Below are positions 50,601 through 63,180 of a stretch of 64,000 bases of DNA, piece after piece. Origin of the DNA: Niebla homalea (taxonomy: Eukaryota > Ascomycota > Lecanoromycetes > Lecanorales > Ramalinaceae). Both the position numbers and the translations under genes were made by a program. Location of the stretch: the NCBI GenBank assembly GCA_019925105.1, contig JAHGAU010000001.1:3094486-3158485 (forward strand), written 5' to 3'. The first letter of the stretch is position 1. Each line of letters opens with the position of its first letter. The notes under the pieces were generated by a model that had not been told where the DNA came from, ran no database searches, and saw nothing but the letters and a program-made list of their open reading frames with translations.

Positions 50601-52568
50601 TCCGCGATTAAAGCTAAACTTTAATAATTATTTAATTTTATTATAACGCCTTAAAACTTTATATAAAGGGATACTTTACGGTTAATTACTTACTTATTAT
50701 TTAAAATAATTATTATAATACTTACGGGAAATAAAAAGATTATTTTATATATTATACTTTCTTTATTATTAACCTTATAAATAATTATAATTATACTTTT
50801 TTTAATTTTATTATAATAAGATCTTTTTTAACGTTATTAAGAATAAAAGGTTTTTTATTAATATCTTAATTAAATAAATTATATAGAAAAGCGATTATAT
50901 ATAGTTTTTAAGTTAATTTTTATTAATATAAACGTCGTAATTTCTTTTATTTTCTTAAATTTTTTTCCGTTAACTTTATTAAATTAATTGGTTAAATTAA
51001 TTAATTTTAAATAAAACTTATTTAATTTTTATGGTATTAAATTACCGGGAAAACCTAAAACTATTAATAATACTTTATTAAGTTAAATATTTTTTTATTT
51101 ATTTAATAATTACGTTATTATTAATTATGGAGCTAAATTTTTAATAATCTTTATTTTTAATATACTTAACTTTTTATCGGAGTAATAATAATCGTTTTAA
51201 TTTATAGTATTACGTTTAGTTTTTAAATATATTACCTTAATTTATATTTAATATTAATATTAATTAATAATTAATCTAAACAATTATTAATCTCTATAAA
51301 AAGGAATATCGTTAATAATTACTTATAAAGAAAAAAACGGCGTAGATACTTTATTACGTCCGTTAAAAAGCCCTTAATATTTAATTTACGGAAGAGATTT
51401 AAAGTAGTTTTTATTATATAAAGCTTTTAAATATAAAAAAACAGAATATTATAATTATATAAAGTATTTTTACCGGGTATTTTATCTTAATCGTTACGTT
51501 AACCTTAAATATAGGTCTCGATTACCCTTTTATTTAATACGTAATTTATATGGATATTCCGTAAGGCTTTATTTTATATAATTAAGAAACCAGTTATATA
51601 GGGAGGGATAAACTATATATAACTTATATAATAATCCTATTACCCCATTAAACCATTAATTAAGGTTATTATTATTGTAATAATTTTCTTATTAAAAATA
51701 TCCGTTAAATAACCGGTTTTCTTATTTTAAAGGGTTATTTACGGTAATTATTAACCTTTTTCCTTAATAAGTTTATTTAAGGATATTATAAAATTATATA
51801 TAAAAAGTTTAATAATATTAAGCGTATTCTTTATATAAATTATATAAAGGAGTTAAATCCGGTTATAAGTTAAGAGTCTTACGTTACGTTAATACCATTA
51901 CGACTTATAAATAAGGTAAGTAAAGGGTTTCCGGCTAAGTATTTAATAATTCTTAATAGTTTAAAAGATTATAAGTTTATATATAATAAGTAAAAGTTAT
52001 AAAAAAAGCCGGTTCCTTCTTTTTAACCGACTATATTTAATAATATAATATACTTTATTTAATTAAATATTATAAAGAATACTGAAACGTTAACCTTATA
52101 TAAATAATAATTAATTATATAAGGTCGAAACTATATTTTATGCTTTTTTTAACGCCGTTAAATAATCCCTTTTCTTTATAAAAACTATATATAATAACGT
52201 TATAAAAACTCTATAAATTACTTCCGGCGGTTTATTTAATTTAAACTTAAAATTAAATATTATCGTTACGGTTAACCCTTTTTTATTTATTAATAAAAAG
52301 TAAGCTTAAATATTAATATCCGTAATTTATATTCTATTATTATTAAGTAATTATTACTTAAGATTATCCGGAATCGTTTAAATTAATCCAGTAATTAAAA
52401 GGCTTAACGTTAAATACGGATCCAATAAAGTAGTACCCTACTTACCTTAAGTAGCTTATATATAGTCGCTAACTCTTCGGCCGCCCTTTAGGGTCGAATA
52501 CGATCCGGATAATATATTATTGGATTGATCGGGTGGAAGAACTCTGCCATTTAAAGCCTTTAATAGGC

Positions 52569-52797
52569 TAATACTATTAATGTCTGGACTTCATATAAAG
52601 TACGGATAGCTGACCAATAGGAGAGGCTGTATGTAGTAAGTTATCTATTAAGTTTTGGATCTGAACTTTATATAAAGTACGGATACTTTATCTTAATATA
52701 TCTTTAGAGTTATTTACTTAATCCATTAACTTTATATATAAGAGTTATAGAGTAAAGTAAGCGCATTCAAATAAGCCTCTGTTAATAAAATTTTATA
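52569..52797 (+). repeat. 3' LTR, copy 2
   Basis: Same 229-bp unit. After AAAATTTTATA the sequence differs from copies 1 and 3, as expected when a 3' LTR meets flanking DNA. Confidence 0.75.
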
Positions 52798-52849
52798 GGG
52801 TGGTTATTAAGAAATAAAAGGATTAAGATTTTATTATTAAAGGTGATCC

Positions 52850-53440
52850 ACCCTTACCTGCAGCCTCACTACCACCCTCACCACCACCCTTACCTGTACC
52901 TTTACCTGCACCCTCACCTACACCCTCACTTGTACCCTTATCTGCACCCTTACCTGCAAGTGCATTATTACCCTTACTTGCACCTTCACTTGTACCCTCA
53001 TTTATACCCTTACTTACACCCTCACTTGCACCCTCACTTGCACCCTCACTTGCACCCTCACTTGCACCCTCACTTACACCCTCATTTGCACCCTCACTTA
53101 CACCCTCATTTGCACCCTCATTTGCACCCTTACTTATACCCTCACCACCACCCTTACTTGCACCCTCACCTGCACCCTTACCTGCAGGTACACCACCACC
53201 CTCACCACCACCCTCACCTGCACCCTCACCTGCAAGTGTACCACTACCCTCACCACCACCCTCACCTGCACCCTCACCTGCAAGTGCACCACTACCCTTA
53301 CTTACACCCTCACTTACACCCTTACCTGCACCCTCACTTGCACCCTCACCTGCACCCTTAGTAAACCTTTTAGTAAGCCCTTTACCAGGCCCTCTACTAG
53401 GCCTTTTACCAGGCCTCTTAGTAAGCACTTCACAGGGTGC
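52850..53440. repeat. 12-bp C-rich minisatellite, not RIPed
   Basis: Units resemble CACCCTCACTTG, with variants such as CACCCTTACCTG, and recur about fifty times. The minus strand (53,446-52,823) is open for 207 codons giving Gly-Glu-Gly-Ala/Ser repeats, and the + strand is open as His-Pro-His-Leu repeats. Both follow from a unit length divisible by three, so no protein is called. The array keeps abundant CA and TG although it lies inside the RIPed block. Its sequence type resembles the array at 24,250-24,480. Confidence 0.88.
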
Positions 53441-54990
53441 CCCCACCGCAATAGGCCCAAAAATACCGTAATTTATATGAAGAATCCGAGAGCTGAGTAA
53501 AGCCCTTTACCTGCACCCTTACTTTACCCTTAAAAAGGTTTTTATTAAGCCATTTAATAAGCTTTTTATTAAGCCTTTTATTAAGTTATTTATTAAGTTT
53601 TATATTAACCCCTTTATTAATCTTTTTATTAAGTTTTTAATTAAATTATTTAATTAAAAATTAAATATAATAAGATAATAAAAAAACGTTATTATAAATA
53701 AAAATATTTAAGTTAAAATAAAAAAAAATAAATATTAAAAAAAAAATATAAAAAAAGGTTATAATAATATTGGAATTATTATAATCCGGAATAAATTAAT
53801 AAATATATTATTTACTTAATAATAATAAATAATAATTATTTCTTTTTTATTATTGATTTTTTTATTTAATTAATTTCTTAAATATTTTAATATAGGATAG
53901 TTATTAATATTGCTTCTTTATATTAAGATTTTTTTAATAAAGTTTTTATTAAATTTAATTTTTATTATTTATAACCTTTAACCGGTAAAAACCTTTTTAT
54001 ATTAATAAGATTATTAATTATTTATATATTTAAACCTTACTTTAATATAAATAATCAAGGGTAAATAATAAAAGGTAAATAATAAAGTATAAATAATTAA
54101 TTTTATAATAAAGAATAAATAATAAATTAAATAAAAAAGGGTTAAATAATTAACTAAATAATAAATAATAAATACTTAAATAAATAATAAGGGATAAGAT
54201 TAAATAATAAAAGGTAAATATTTAGTTAAATAATAAAAAGTATAAGATTAATTAAATAATAAAGTATAAATAATTAATATAAAAATTAAGAGTAAATAAC
54301 TAATTAATTAATAAAGGTTAAATACTTAATTAAATAATAAGGGGTAAAAAATTAAAAATAAAGGTTAAGTAAATAATAGAATAATAAAGGGAAAATAATT
54401 AAATAAAAAAAAAAAGTAAATAAATAAATAATTAAGGGTAAATAATTAATAAAATAATAAAAAGTAAATATTTAATTAAATAATAAAACGTTTAAATTAA
54501 TAAGAAAAATTAAATAATAAAAAGTAAATATTATAAGGTAAAAAATTAATTATATAATATAGGGTAAAATATAAGGTAAAGATTTAATTAAATAATATAA
54601 AGTAAATAAGTAATTGAATAATAAAATATAAATAATTAATTTTAAATAATAAAAAGGTTAAATAAATAATAATAGATAAATAATTATTTAAATAATAAAA
54701 AATATTAAATTAAAGAAATAATAAAAAGTAAAATAAAATAATTAATAAAAGATAAATAATTAATAAAATAATAAAAAGTAAATATATATATAAATAATAA
54801 AAGATTTAAGTAAATAATAAAAGTTAAATAAAAAAAATAAAAAATATAAAAAAAATAATAAAAAGAAAAAATAAAAAGTAAATAAAAAAAATAAATATAA
54901 TAAGTAAAAAAAAGAAAAATAATTAAAAAAAATATATAAGCTTATTATTTAATTTTAAATAATTATAATTTTTACTTATTTATTCTTTCC
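53441..54990. other. Low-complexity AT-rich DNA
   Basis: Begins with degenerate TTTTATTAAGC-type repeats (53,510-53,640). It then becomes long A-rich runs of TAAATAATAAAAGG-like units (about 54,060-54,910). No gene is seen. Confidence 0.6.
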
Positions 54991-55985
54991 TAACACTATT
55001 AATGTCTGGACTTCATGTAAAGTACGGATAGCTGACCAATAGGAGAGGCTGCATGCAGTAAGTTATCTGCTAAGTCTTAAATCTGAACTTTATGTAAAGT
55101 ACGGATACTTCATCTTAATATATCTTGAAAATTAAGTACTTAATTTATTAACTTTCTATATGAAAGTTATAGAGGAAAGCAAGCGTATTTAAACGAGCCT
55201 TTATTGATAAAATTTTATAAAGCCGTTATTAAGGAAATATTATTCGTAATATTTCTTACCTAAAATACGGAAAGCGACTCTATATAGTTTAACTTAAGTC
55301 CCTAAAGCTGAATTTATATAAGATGCTATAAACTATTTCTTTTAGTATATATTCCTTACGATTATACCCTATATACTTAAACTATATCCGGTTTACTTTA
55401 ACTTTTATAGATTATATTTACTTATTCCCTTTATTTTCTTACGATATAGAGAACGTTAGGTTACGGTACCTCCCCCAGTATAAAGTAATCCTTTATATAG
55501 AGTATTAATATTATATTATAGCTAAAAATATTAAGTAATATCTCTAAGATTAATATATAGTTAAAGGGCGTTAAGTTTAAAATACAATGAATAAGATTGC
55601 CCCTCTTAAGCTCTCCCTTCCCTTAGATATAATACTTCCTCCACTATATAGTCCGTCGATTAAAGGCCTTTAAGTTAAGGAGTTCTTTAGGTATACTTTA
55701 CCGCATTATAATAATAAGGCGACTGCATATAGTTAAGCAAGAGAGAAAGTCGTGAAATATATCTCCAAAACGTATAAGGTTGGACTTAAGAAAAAGGTAA
55801 AGCCAATCGAAAGAATGATCGAAGTGATCAGTATACAGTCATTCTTCTAACATCCACTGCATTAATAGTTTGAAGTCAGTCCTATTATAATGACTGTTCC
55901 CCCTGCCTCCCAGCAGTAGACTGTATACGTCAGCGTTTGAATAACTCCTATCAACAAAGTCAATACAATTGGGAAGAACAGTTTG
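54991..55985 (+). mobile_element. Third, partial copy of the 229-bp-LTR element
   Basis: The LTR (54,991-55,219) starts TAACACTATTAATGTCTGG and is followed by about 765 bp collinear with the start of the internal region of the 47,375 element. It is visibly less RIPed, especially after about 55,560. An ATG at about 55,578 opens a frame beginning MNKIAPLKLSLPLD with scattered stops, a possible gag start. Similarity stops near 55,985, so the copy is 3'-truncated. Confidence 0.78.
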
Positions 55986-56013
55986 AAAGACTTGATCCTA
56001 TCACCTAGTTCTC

Positions 56014-56113
56014 ACTCTTTCCTGCCTGGAAAGAGTCATTTGCTCACTCGGCGTTAATTCGGCCTTCTCGGACTTGACCCAGGAAAGAGTCATTTTTAGA
56101 AATGACTCTTTCC
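56014..56113. repeat. Triple GGAAAGAGTCATTT inverted repeats (two hairpins)
   Basis: ACTCTTTCC (56,014-56,022) pairs with GGAAAGAGT (56,028-56,036) around a 5-nt loop. GGAAAGAGTCATTT (56,082-56,095) pairs perfectly with AAATGACTCTTTCC (56,100-56,113) around TTAG. The 14-bp arm also occurs at 56,028-56,041. Confidence 0.9.
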
Positions 56114-57015
56114 AGGGTAGAACCGGCCCGGATTTATTCACTCTCTATATAAAAGGTATAAATTTCAGTACGGCCTATTAATCCCGAGACCTCCGAGGTT
56201 CATCCGAGTAGTGGTTATTTATTTATCGATTTTTAAATATTTATGAATTCCGGGTTATAGGGTTTAAGTTTACTTCCCGGCGCTAATTATTACTTTTTTA
56301 TCGGTTATTCCCCGGTAAAATCTGGTAATTTAACTTTCTTTATATGTTTTTCCGTTCTTTAATAATATCGGGAAAACGAAAATCCGTCCATTAACGGCTA
56401 CGGTAGTATTGACCTATAAGGGTTTATAAATAATTCTTTAAGGTTTTAAGGTATATCCGGATTATTATTAATCCTTTATTTAATTTATTTAATTTAAAAG
56501 ATAGCTTAAAAAAAGCACTTTATAACGGTAACGGAAGAACTTAAATCCGTACCTTATTTAAGATTATATTACTTAATAATAATAAAAAAAAACTTATATA
56601 ATACTTTTATTATTTTATTAATAATATAAGGGTTTTAATATTTCTTAATATAAAGTAGCGGTTAACATCACTTCCCTATATTAAGGCTTTAAGATCCGGC
56701 CATAATATCCGTTTAAATACGAGAATAATCCATAAATAAATCTTTATTTTTAAATTATTATACTACTACCCAAATTATTACACTATTACCACCAATAATT
56801 ATTAATCCGGAACCGGCCTGTTTATTTTTAAATTATTAAGTAACTTAACTATCTAAGCCCGGTTTCGGCTTTATTTAAGCCTTATAATTTATAATTCTTT
56901 TAATAAAGGCTTGGTTAATAATTTATCTATATAATCACCCTTCCCCCTTTAAATTTCTGTTTTTCTTATTACACTTAAGTTACTTAATCTACTTAATACT
57001 TAAGTAAACTAAATA

Positions 57016-57225
57016 CCTTTTACCCTTTACCCTTTACCCTTTATTATCACTTATACCTTTACCTTACCTTTACCTTTATCTTTACCTTCATTTTTACCTT
57101 TACCTACCTTTACCTTTATTTACTTTTACCTTTATTTACCTTTACCTTTATTTATTTTTATTTTTACCTTTACCTTTACCTTTATTTACCTTTACCTTTA
57201 CCTATTTTTACCTTTACCTTTTATT
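57016..57225. repeat. TTTACC-type microsatellite
   Basis: Imperfect hexamers (ACCCTTT, then ACCTTT and variants) run directly up to the TLH relic. Confidence 0.8.
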
Positions 57226-57252
57226 TATATATTATTTATATCCATTTATATA

Positions 57253-60200
57253 ATGGATTTACCTTAAGCCCTTACCGAAAAGGCCTTCCTTTATTTATCT
57301 GATTATAAGGTTTTAATATGTTATAATCATAAATACGGCGTCCGGTTCCAGGAATTACGCGGCCACCTAAATAAACAATACCCTTACCTTGCCCCTACTA
57401 CCCGGAATAAGATTTTTACTTATATTACTAAGTTTTACTTAGATAATATCGATATTCCGGACGGACCGGTTACCCTTTACCTTTATTACCCGTTTCTTCG
57501 GGTTTAAAGTATATTTATTGCATTTATATTTGTTTATCCCTGAATACGATAACGATATATTAACGGAACGATTACCTGGATATTTATTAGGTTTAAAAAT
57601 AAAATAGTTTTTATCGAAAAACCAATTAAAATCGAATAATAAATGGATATCTATTAAATTTTAATAGTTATATACCCGAGGATTAAATCGTTATTTATTT
57701 AAAGTATTTAATATTAAAAATAACGATAATATTATAGACTTATTGGATATACCAGTTTTTATCCATATTATTAAAATAAAGAAATTAACGGAACGAACCA
57801 AAACGGTTACCGAAAACACGAATATAACGATTACGGAACCGGAAAAATTCGAGGTTAATATTTAGGTAACCCGTACCGGGTAAGCTACCTATTTATTTAA
57901 TTTTAATTCAGTTATAGTCCGGTCTTAATTAAAACCTTTAGTAAAACTGACTTTAAAATCGAACGATCTAGAGTAATTATCGATTTTATTATTATATTTA
58001 ATAATGAAATCGATTAAAACTTTATTTAAAAAAGCGGTTTTAATTAATAAGCTAAGTATTATAAACCGGAATTCATTAGAATATATAAACCGTAAAGAAA
58101 CCGGTAACGTTATAAACGAAAAACCGTTTATAATATATATCGGTTTAGATACGATTTACTCTTATACCGAGGTTTAACTTAATATATTCATTTATTTATG
58201 GAATATTAAGTTATTTACTTTAAGGAACCGTTTAAAGTATAAATATATTAAATTATTTCTTACTTTATTTATTAAAGTATTAAGATTTGCAAAAGATTAG
58301 TTAAAAAGTAAGTTATCTTTATTTTTCTTTATTATTTATTATTTATTATTTATATTTACTTTTTAACTTATAATTTTTACCCTTTTTTTTTTTTTTTTTT
58401 TTTTTTTTTATATTTTATTTTACCCTTTTTTTTTTTTATTTTTACTTTTATTACTTTTATCTTTTATTTAAATATATATATTAATAACCTTTTTTTTAGT
58501 GAATTTAACGAAGAATTCGTTAATAATTTATCTGATAGTGATTTTAAGGATTTATTATATTCTTTAAATAAATATTAAGGATTTATTATTACGCTTTTTT
58601 AAGCCTTTTATACTAGGATTTATTTAAGGACGATTACTAAAGCCCTTTACTTAATAACTTAATAATATACGGTATCAGCACCGATTTTACCTGGTCCCCA
58701 CTTACGAATTATATTATTAAATTAAGTGATATTATTACCTTTTTTTCGAGCCCTTATCCTTTTAAGGGCTTATACCCTTCGACCCAGTCTACTGGAACTT
58801 AAGGATTAAATTATCGACTTAGATATATCGATAAATTTACCTTTAACTTCGGATTCCAATTTATTTATTAGTACCTTATTTAGCAAAACTGTTAAATTAA
58901 CGAAAAATTACTTATTCCTTATTAATACCGATACCTTACTACGGCCTATTAACTTCGTTTTTAAATTACGGACTTATGGATTTACCCTTAATTATAATAT
59001 TACCGAGGAAAATACTATATTCTGGGAAAATAACGAAGTTTTTTATAAAAATCTCTTATTAATTATAAATTAATACCGTTCCGTGGTATTTGGATTACTA
59101 AAAACCGCTAAATCCCGGTTATTTAATAATTTATTATTTATCGGTTAAGACGATTTACCCTCCGTGGATTTTATTATTTTTTTTAACGATATTATTAATA
59201 GTATACCGGACTGGAATTTCTTTATAGACGAACGGAATAAATTACCTTTTAAAGGTGATTTTTGACTTTATGAAAAAATCCATTAAATACCAACCTTATA
59301 AAACCGTTTTCTTAAATTTAAAAATAACGATACTTACTAGAAACTGGATAAAGTTTATTATTTATTTAAAGAAAACCGGAAATTTAAAGAAGAGTTAATG
59401 ATTTTATTATAGCTTACCTAAGGTGGTTCAGCTTAAAGCTTTAAAATTTAATTAATTCAATACCGAAATTAATTAAATTTTAAACGGAATATCTTTATTT
59501 AGAACGGTTTATTTATATTTATTACTTTATATTATAAAGGCTTTACTATTACTAGATTGATTAAGGTTATAAACCGGTTTATACCTTATAAATTATCGGT
59601 TTTATTTATTTATTACCTTTAACTTTATATTCCTTTAAAAACGAATTTATCGAATTTATATTTGGAAAAACCAAATATTACCTTTTATTTTTAACTTAAA
59701 CGGATTCACTTTACTAAAAACCTTAAAAAAACTGAAAAATTAAAAAAATAATAAAAACGATTAAGACGTTAAACGGTAATTAATAATGACTCAGATGAAA
59801 TTTAAAAAAAGGATTTAAATTAATAGGAATTTCAAGATATCCTTTACCGTTATAATACCTAAACGTCCAATTCTTTTAATACGGCTTTATTTAAGGAGTT
59901 CCGGTCCCGGGTAGGAATAAATATTAAAACCCTAACTTAACGGTATATTATTATTGCTATTTTTTGACGTTATTACGGTAAATTTATTAATAAAGATTAG
60001 GAAAACGCTATTAATCTAAACGATAACAATAAAAAAGACGAAATTATCGATTTATAAGCCGCTTATATTAATAATATTACTAATAATATATACTCCCGGT
60101 TATTAAACGAAATACCGGGCTAAATATATACTTAACGGGAAAAATTTATAGCTTTATTTATCTAACTCTTTTAATTCCTTTAATTCTTAAGTACTTTACT

Positions 60201-61560
60201 TATACCGGAAAAATTAGATTAGAAATCTAAGTTATTTATAAATTCTACCAGGGAAATTTATAAAGAAAAATACTAGAGATTTCGATTTATTCGAATTTTA
60301 CCGGCCTTTTAATAATTATATAATTAAAATCTAAAGTTTCAGGGTTTATAAAAAACCGGATTAATGGCAATTTTATCCGGAAAAAGTTTAATCGTTATTA
60401 TATTTAATACTGGACGCGGAAAAAGTGCTTTTTTATAGTCCTTACCGTTATTGCCGGCCCAAATAGATTTATTATAGTGGTATTACCCCTTATATCTTTA
60501 AGGAAGGAAATATTACTTAAGGCTTAAAATTAAGGCCTTAAATATTTAGAGTAAACCTTAAAAAGCCTTAAAGATTAAGTTAATATTATATTAATTACCC
60601 CGGAAATAACCGTTACCGAACCTTTTAATTAATTTTTAAATTGATCAAAACGATAAGGCCGTTTGGACCGTATTATTATTAATAAAGCTTATATTTTACT
60701 GGATATTATTAAGGATTTTCGGCCGAAAATTAAGGAATTAAAGTCCTTAATTAAATATAAAACGTAATTTATTTATTTAACGGCTTCTTTACCATTAAAA
60801 AATGAAAATACCTAGTTCCAATTAACCAGTATCGATATATCCAATATACTTTTATTATGGGAACCGACTATAAGGTTAAATATTCGATATTCAATTTAAG
60901 AATACGTTATAGTAAATAATTTAAGGGATAATTTATTACCTTTAATAAATTCGAAAAAAAGGCTTTATTTAAGTGGTTAAATCCTTATCTTTTATAAGAC
61001 AATTTACCTTACGGATTAAGTTAGTGAAGTCTTGGATATACTTAAATATTACGTAAAAATCGGGACTATAAATTAAAAACGTTAAATACTTAATAATTTC
61101 CGTAATAAAAAAGCCTTTATTTTAACGATTACTTCGGCTTTATCTATGGGACTGGATTTACCGGATATACGGGTTATTATTTACGTCGGTTTATTAAGGG
61201 ATTTAAAGGCTTATAGTCAAGAAAGTAAACGAGCCGGCCGATAAGGGGAAAAAAGTAAAGTTATAATCCTTTATAGCCCTCGGTTATCTCGGCCTAAAGA
61301 TCCGGATATAAAGGATTACGTTGAAAACGATAAATATCGACGGATTATATTAGACTTAATTATAAACGGCTTTATAAACCGGAAAAAATATAAAAAAAAC
61401 GAGGAAAAATATGATTTTTGCTTTGGGTTTATTTAAAAGGAAAAACTTAATACCGAAATCGAAGAGGATTTATTTATAGACCTTACCGGACCTATAAATA
61501 TCGATTTTACAGATTTTAAATTATAGGAATCTTATAATTTAGGATTAAAAGATTAATATT
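57253..61560 (+). pseudogene. Telomere-linked RecQ helicase (TLH) relic, RIPed
   Basis: Subtelomeric RecQ-type DNA helicase gene disabled by RIP. The N-terminus from ATG 57,253 reads almost open: YKVLICYNHKYGVRFQELRG, then HLNKQYPYLAPTTRNKI, a C2H2-like region resembling the DUF3505/OrsD type. The middle (about 58,900-59,640) has TGFALN-like and DGLF.F.T.YYKG elements seen in fungal TLH-like proteins. The helicase part has Walker A at about 60,370-60,430 (ILSGKSLIVIIFNTGRGKSA), RecQ elements FRPKIKELKSLI and IYLTASLPLKNE near 60,715-60,805, PTIRLNIRYSI near 60,860, and motifs V/VI at about 61,150-61,245 (LSMGLDLPDIRVIIYVGLLR; QESKRAGR). The C-terminal KYRRIILD and CFGF follow near 61,330-61,425. 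It reads towards the telomere and ends about 2.4 kb from it. A poly(T) run (58,384-58,410) interrupts it. Boundaries are approximate. Confidence 0.88.
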
Positions 61561-63180
61561 TATTAAAAAACCGGAAAAACAAAATAAATCTAAATAACCT
61601 AGAATCGACTTTATAATATTAATTTAAAAACTATATTAACTATAAAATATATACGAATTCGGATATACCGGTATTATTATAATATTCTTTCGATAAATAT
61701 TAAAATTATAATATTTACGATATACGTCTTTTTATAAGGACTTAAATTAATAAACTCTATTATTAAGATATAAATAAATACTCGGGATGTTTTAAATATC
61801 TTTTACCTTAGGATTTTTATACCCGGTTTAAGCTTTTACCTATAAATAAGGATTATAGACTTATTAGAAAAAAATCCTATTTATATCGATAAAGCCTAGT
61901 CTTTGAAACTTTTTTTACCTATTTTTATTATATAAAGGACCAGCCGATTTTTCAATTATCGATAAAATAATACTGGGAAAATATCCAATACCTATTTATT
62001 AAGGATAAAGTGGAATTAAAGGATATTTTAACTTATAGACGGTCAAAAAGGAATTATAGAAATGCGGAGATTAACGGGTTTATTAAGATATTATTGCATA
62101 ATTTCACCTTAATTCAATTTAAAGATAAATAAATAGATAATTTATAAATATCTTTTTAAGAAAAGCTTTTAAATATTTGCCTTATACCTTTTTTAAAAAA
62201 AACCTTTATAATAGAATATTCGAGTTCAGATTAAAAGAAAAACAAGTTTTTTTATTATTTATTAATAGTTATATTAAAAGGGTTAATATTAATAAATAAA
62301 TAAACAAGGAATTTAAAGCTAGATAAAAAAAAAAAAAAAAAGGAAAAAAGGAAATAACGATAAATAAATAATAAGTAAAATACAATAAATAAATAAATAG
62401 ATGGATAAAGAAAGGAATAAGTAAAGGAAAAAACAAGTAAGTTGTAAAACGGATAAATAAATAATAAATTAATTAATAAACAGGTAAATAAATATATAAT
62501 TAAATAAAATCTCTTATTATAAAAGGCTAAGGATGAATGATTTATCACGAAAATACCCTTTATGAATAAATAAGAAAATAAACAAATGATTAAATAAATA
62601 AATGAGAAAATTAATTAAGAAATAAATAAATATATAAATCACTTAAGAAATATATAAATTAATTAATTAAGAAATAGAGTAATAAATAAAATAATTAAAA
62701 AATGGATTAACAAATAAAATAATTAAAACATAAATAGATTAATGAATTAAGAAATAAACTAAGAAATAAATTAATAAAAAAGTAATAAAAAGTTATAAAA
62801 AAGTAATAAAAAAGTAATAAATAAAGTAATAAATAAAGTATAAATAAAGTAAAAATAACCCTAAAAATAAATTAATTATTAAATAAATAAATTAATAAAG
62901 TAATAAAGTAATAAACTAATAAAGTAATAAAATAATAAAAAAATAAAAAAATAAAATAATAAAATAATAAAATAATAAAATAATAAAATAATAAAATAAT
63001 AAAATAATAAAATAATAAAATAATAAAATAATAAAATAATAAAGTATTACTGAATTCACCGTTTAGTTATTACCTAAATGAATTAAGGGTATTAAGCTTG
63101 ATTCATTTTTACAGGGTAAATAATCCAGGGTAAAAGTTAATTATAAAGGGTTTTTATATTAAAATAAATTAAAAAAAAAA
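61561..63180. other. AT-rich telomere-proximal DNA with microsatellites
   Basis: RIPed sequence to about 62,240, then poly-A and AAATAA-type runs, ending in an 8-bp AAAATAAT array (about 62,930-63,040). No gene. The minus-strand open frame at 62,548-62,255 is a by-product of TAAATAAA runs. Confidence 0.65.

Larger units (their letters stand above)
47375..52797 (+). mobile_element. RIPed LTR retrotransposon with two 229-bp LTRs
   Basis: A repeat starting TAACATTATTAATGTCTGG (47,375-47,603) recurs in the same orientation at 52,569-52,797, both 229 bp, flanking about 5 kb. The third copy at 54,991 shows that internal sequence directly follows the first. The first base pair of the LTR probably read TG before RIP. 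The interior is too mutated for a safe superfamily call. A weak RNase H-like reading near 51,940-52,060 suggests the pol order of a copia element in + orientation, but I do not rely on it. No target-site duplication could be checked with confidence. Confidence 0.75.
55986..57252. promoter_or_regulatory. Subtelomeric island with hairpins and TATA-like box upstream of TLH relic
   Basis: 55,986-56,260 is unRIPed. It holds two hairpins built on the same sequence (listed separately), then TATATAAAAG at 56,146-56,155, and afterwards returns to AT-rich DNA. The distance to the TLH ATG is about 1.1 kb, so it may be its old promoter or the edge of another element. 56,260-57,000 shows nothing else I can name. 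Confidence 0.4.
24640..63180. other. RIP-mutated AT-rich subtelomeric block
   Basis: Composition changes abruptly near 24,640. CpA and TpG almost vanish on both strands, TpA is very frequent, and CpG and CpC remain. That is the footprint of RIP, which mutates C to T mainly at CpA in duplicated DNA of Pezizomycotina. Open frames are peppered with TAA and TAG, yet several transposon and helicase domains still read through with stops. Small islands escaped: 28,900-28,995, 30,990-31,090, 52,850-53,440 and 55,860-56,260. Confidence 0.93.

Noticed and set aside
52823..53446. 207-codon minus frame and 172-codon plus frame over the 12-bp array
   Set aside because: Both strands are open over the same simple repeat, which points to repeat arithmetic and not to a protein.
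62255..62548. 97-codon Phe/Tyr/Leu-rich minus frame resembling a membrane protein
   Set aside because: It arises from TAAATAAA microsatellite sequence; hydrophobicity follows from AT-rich codons.
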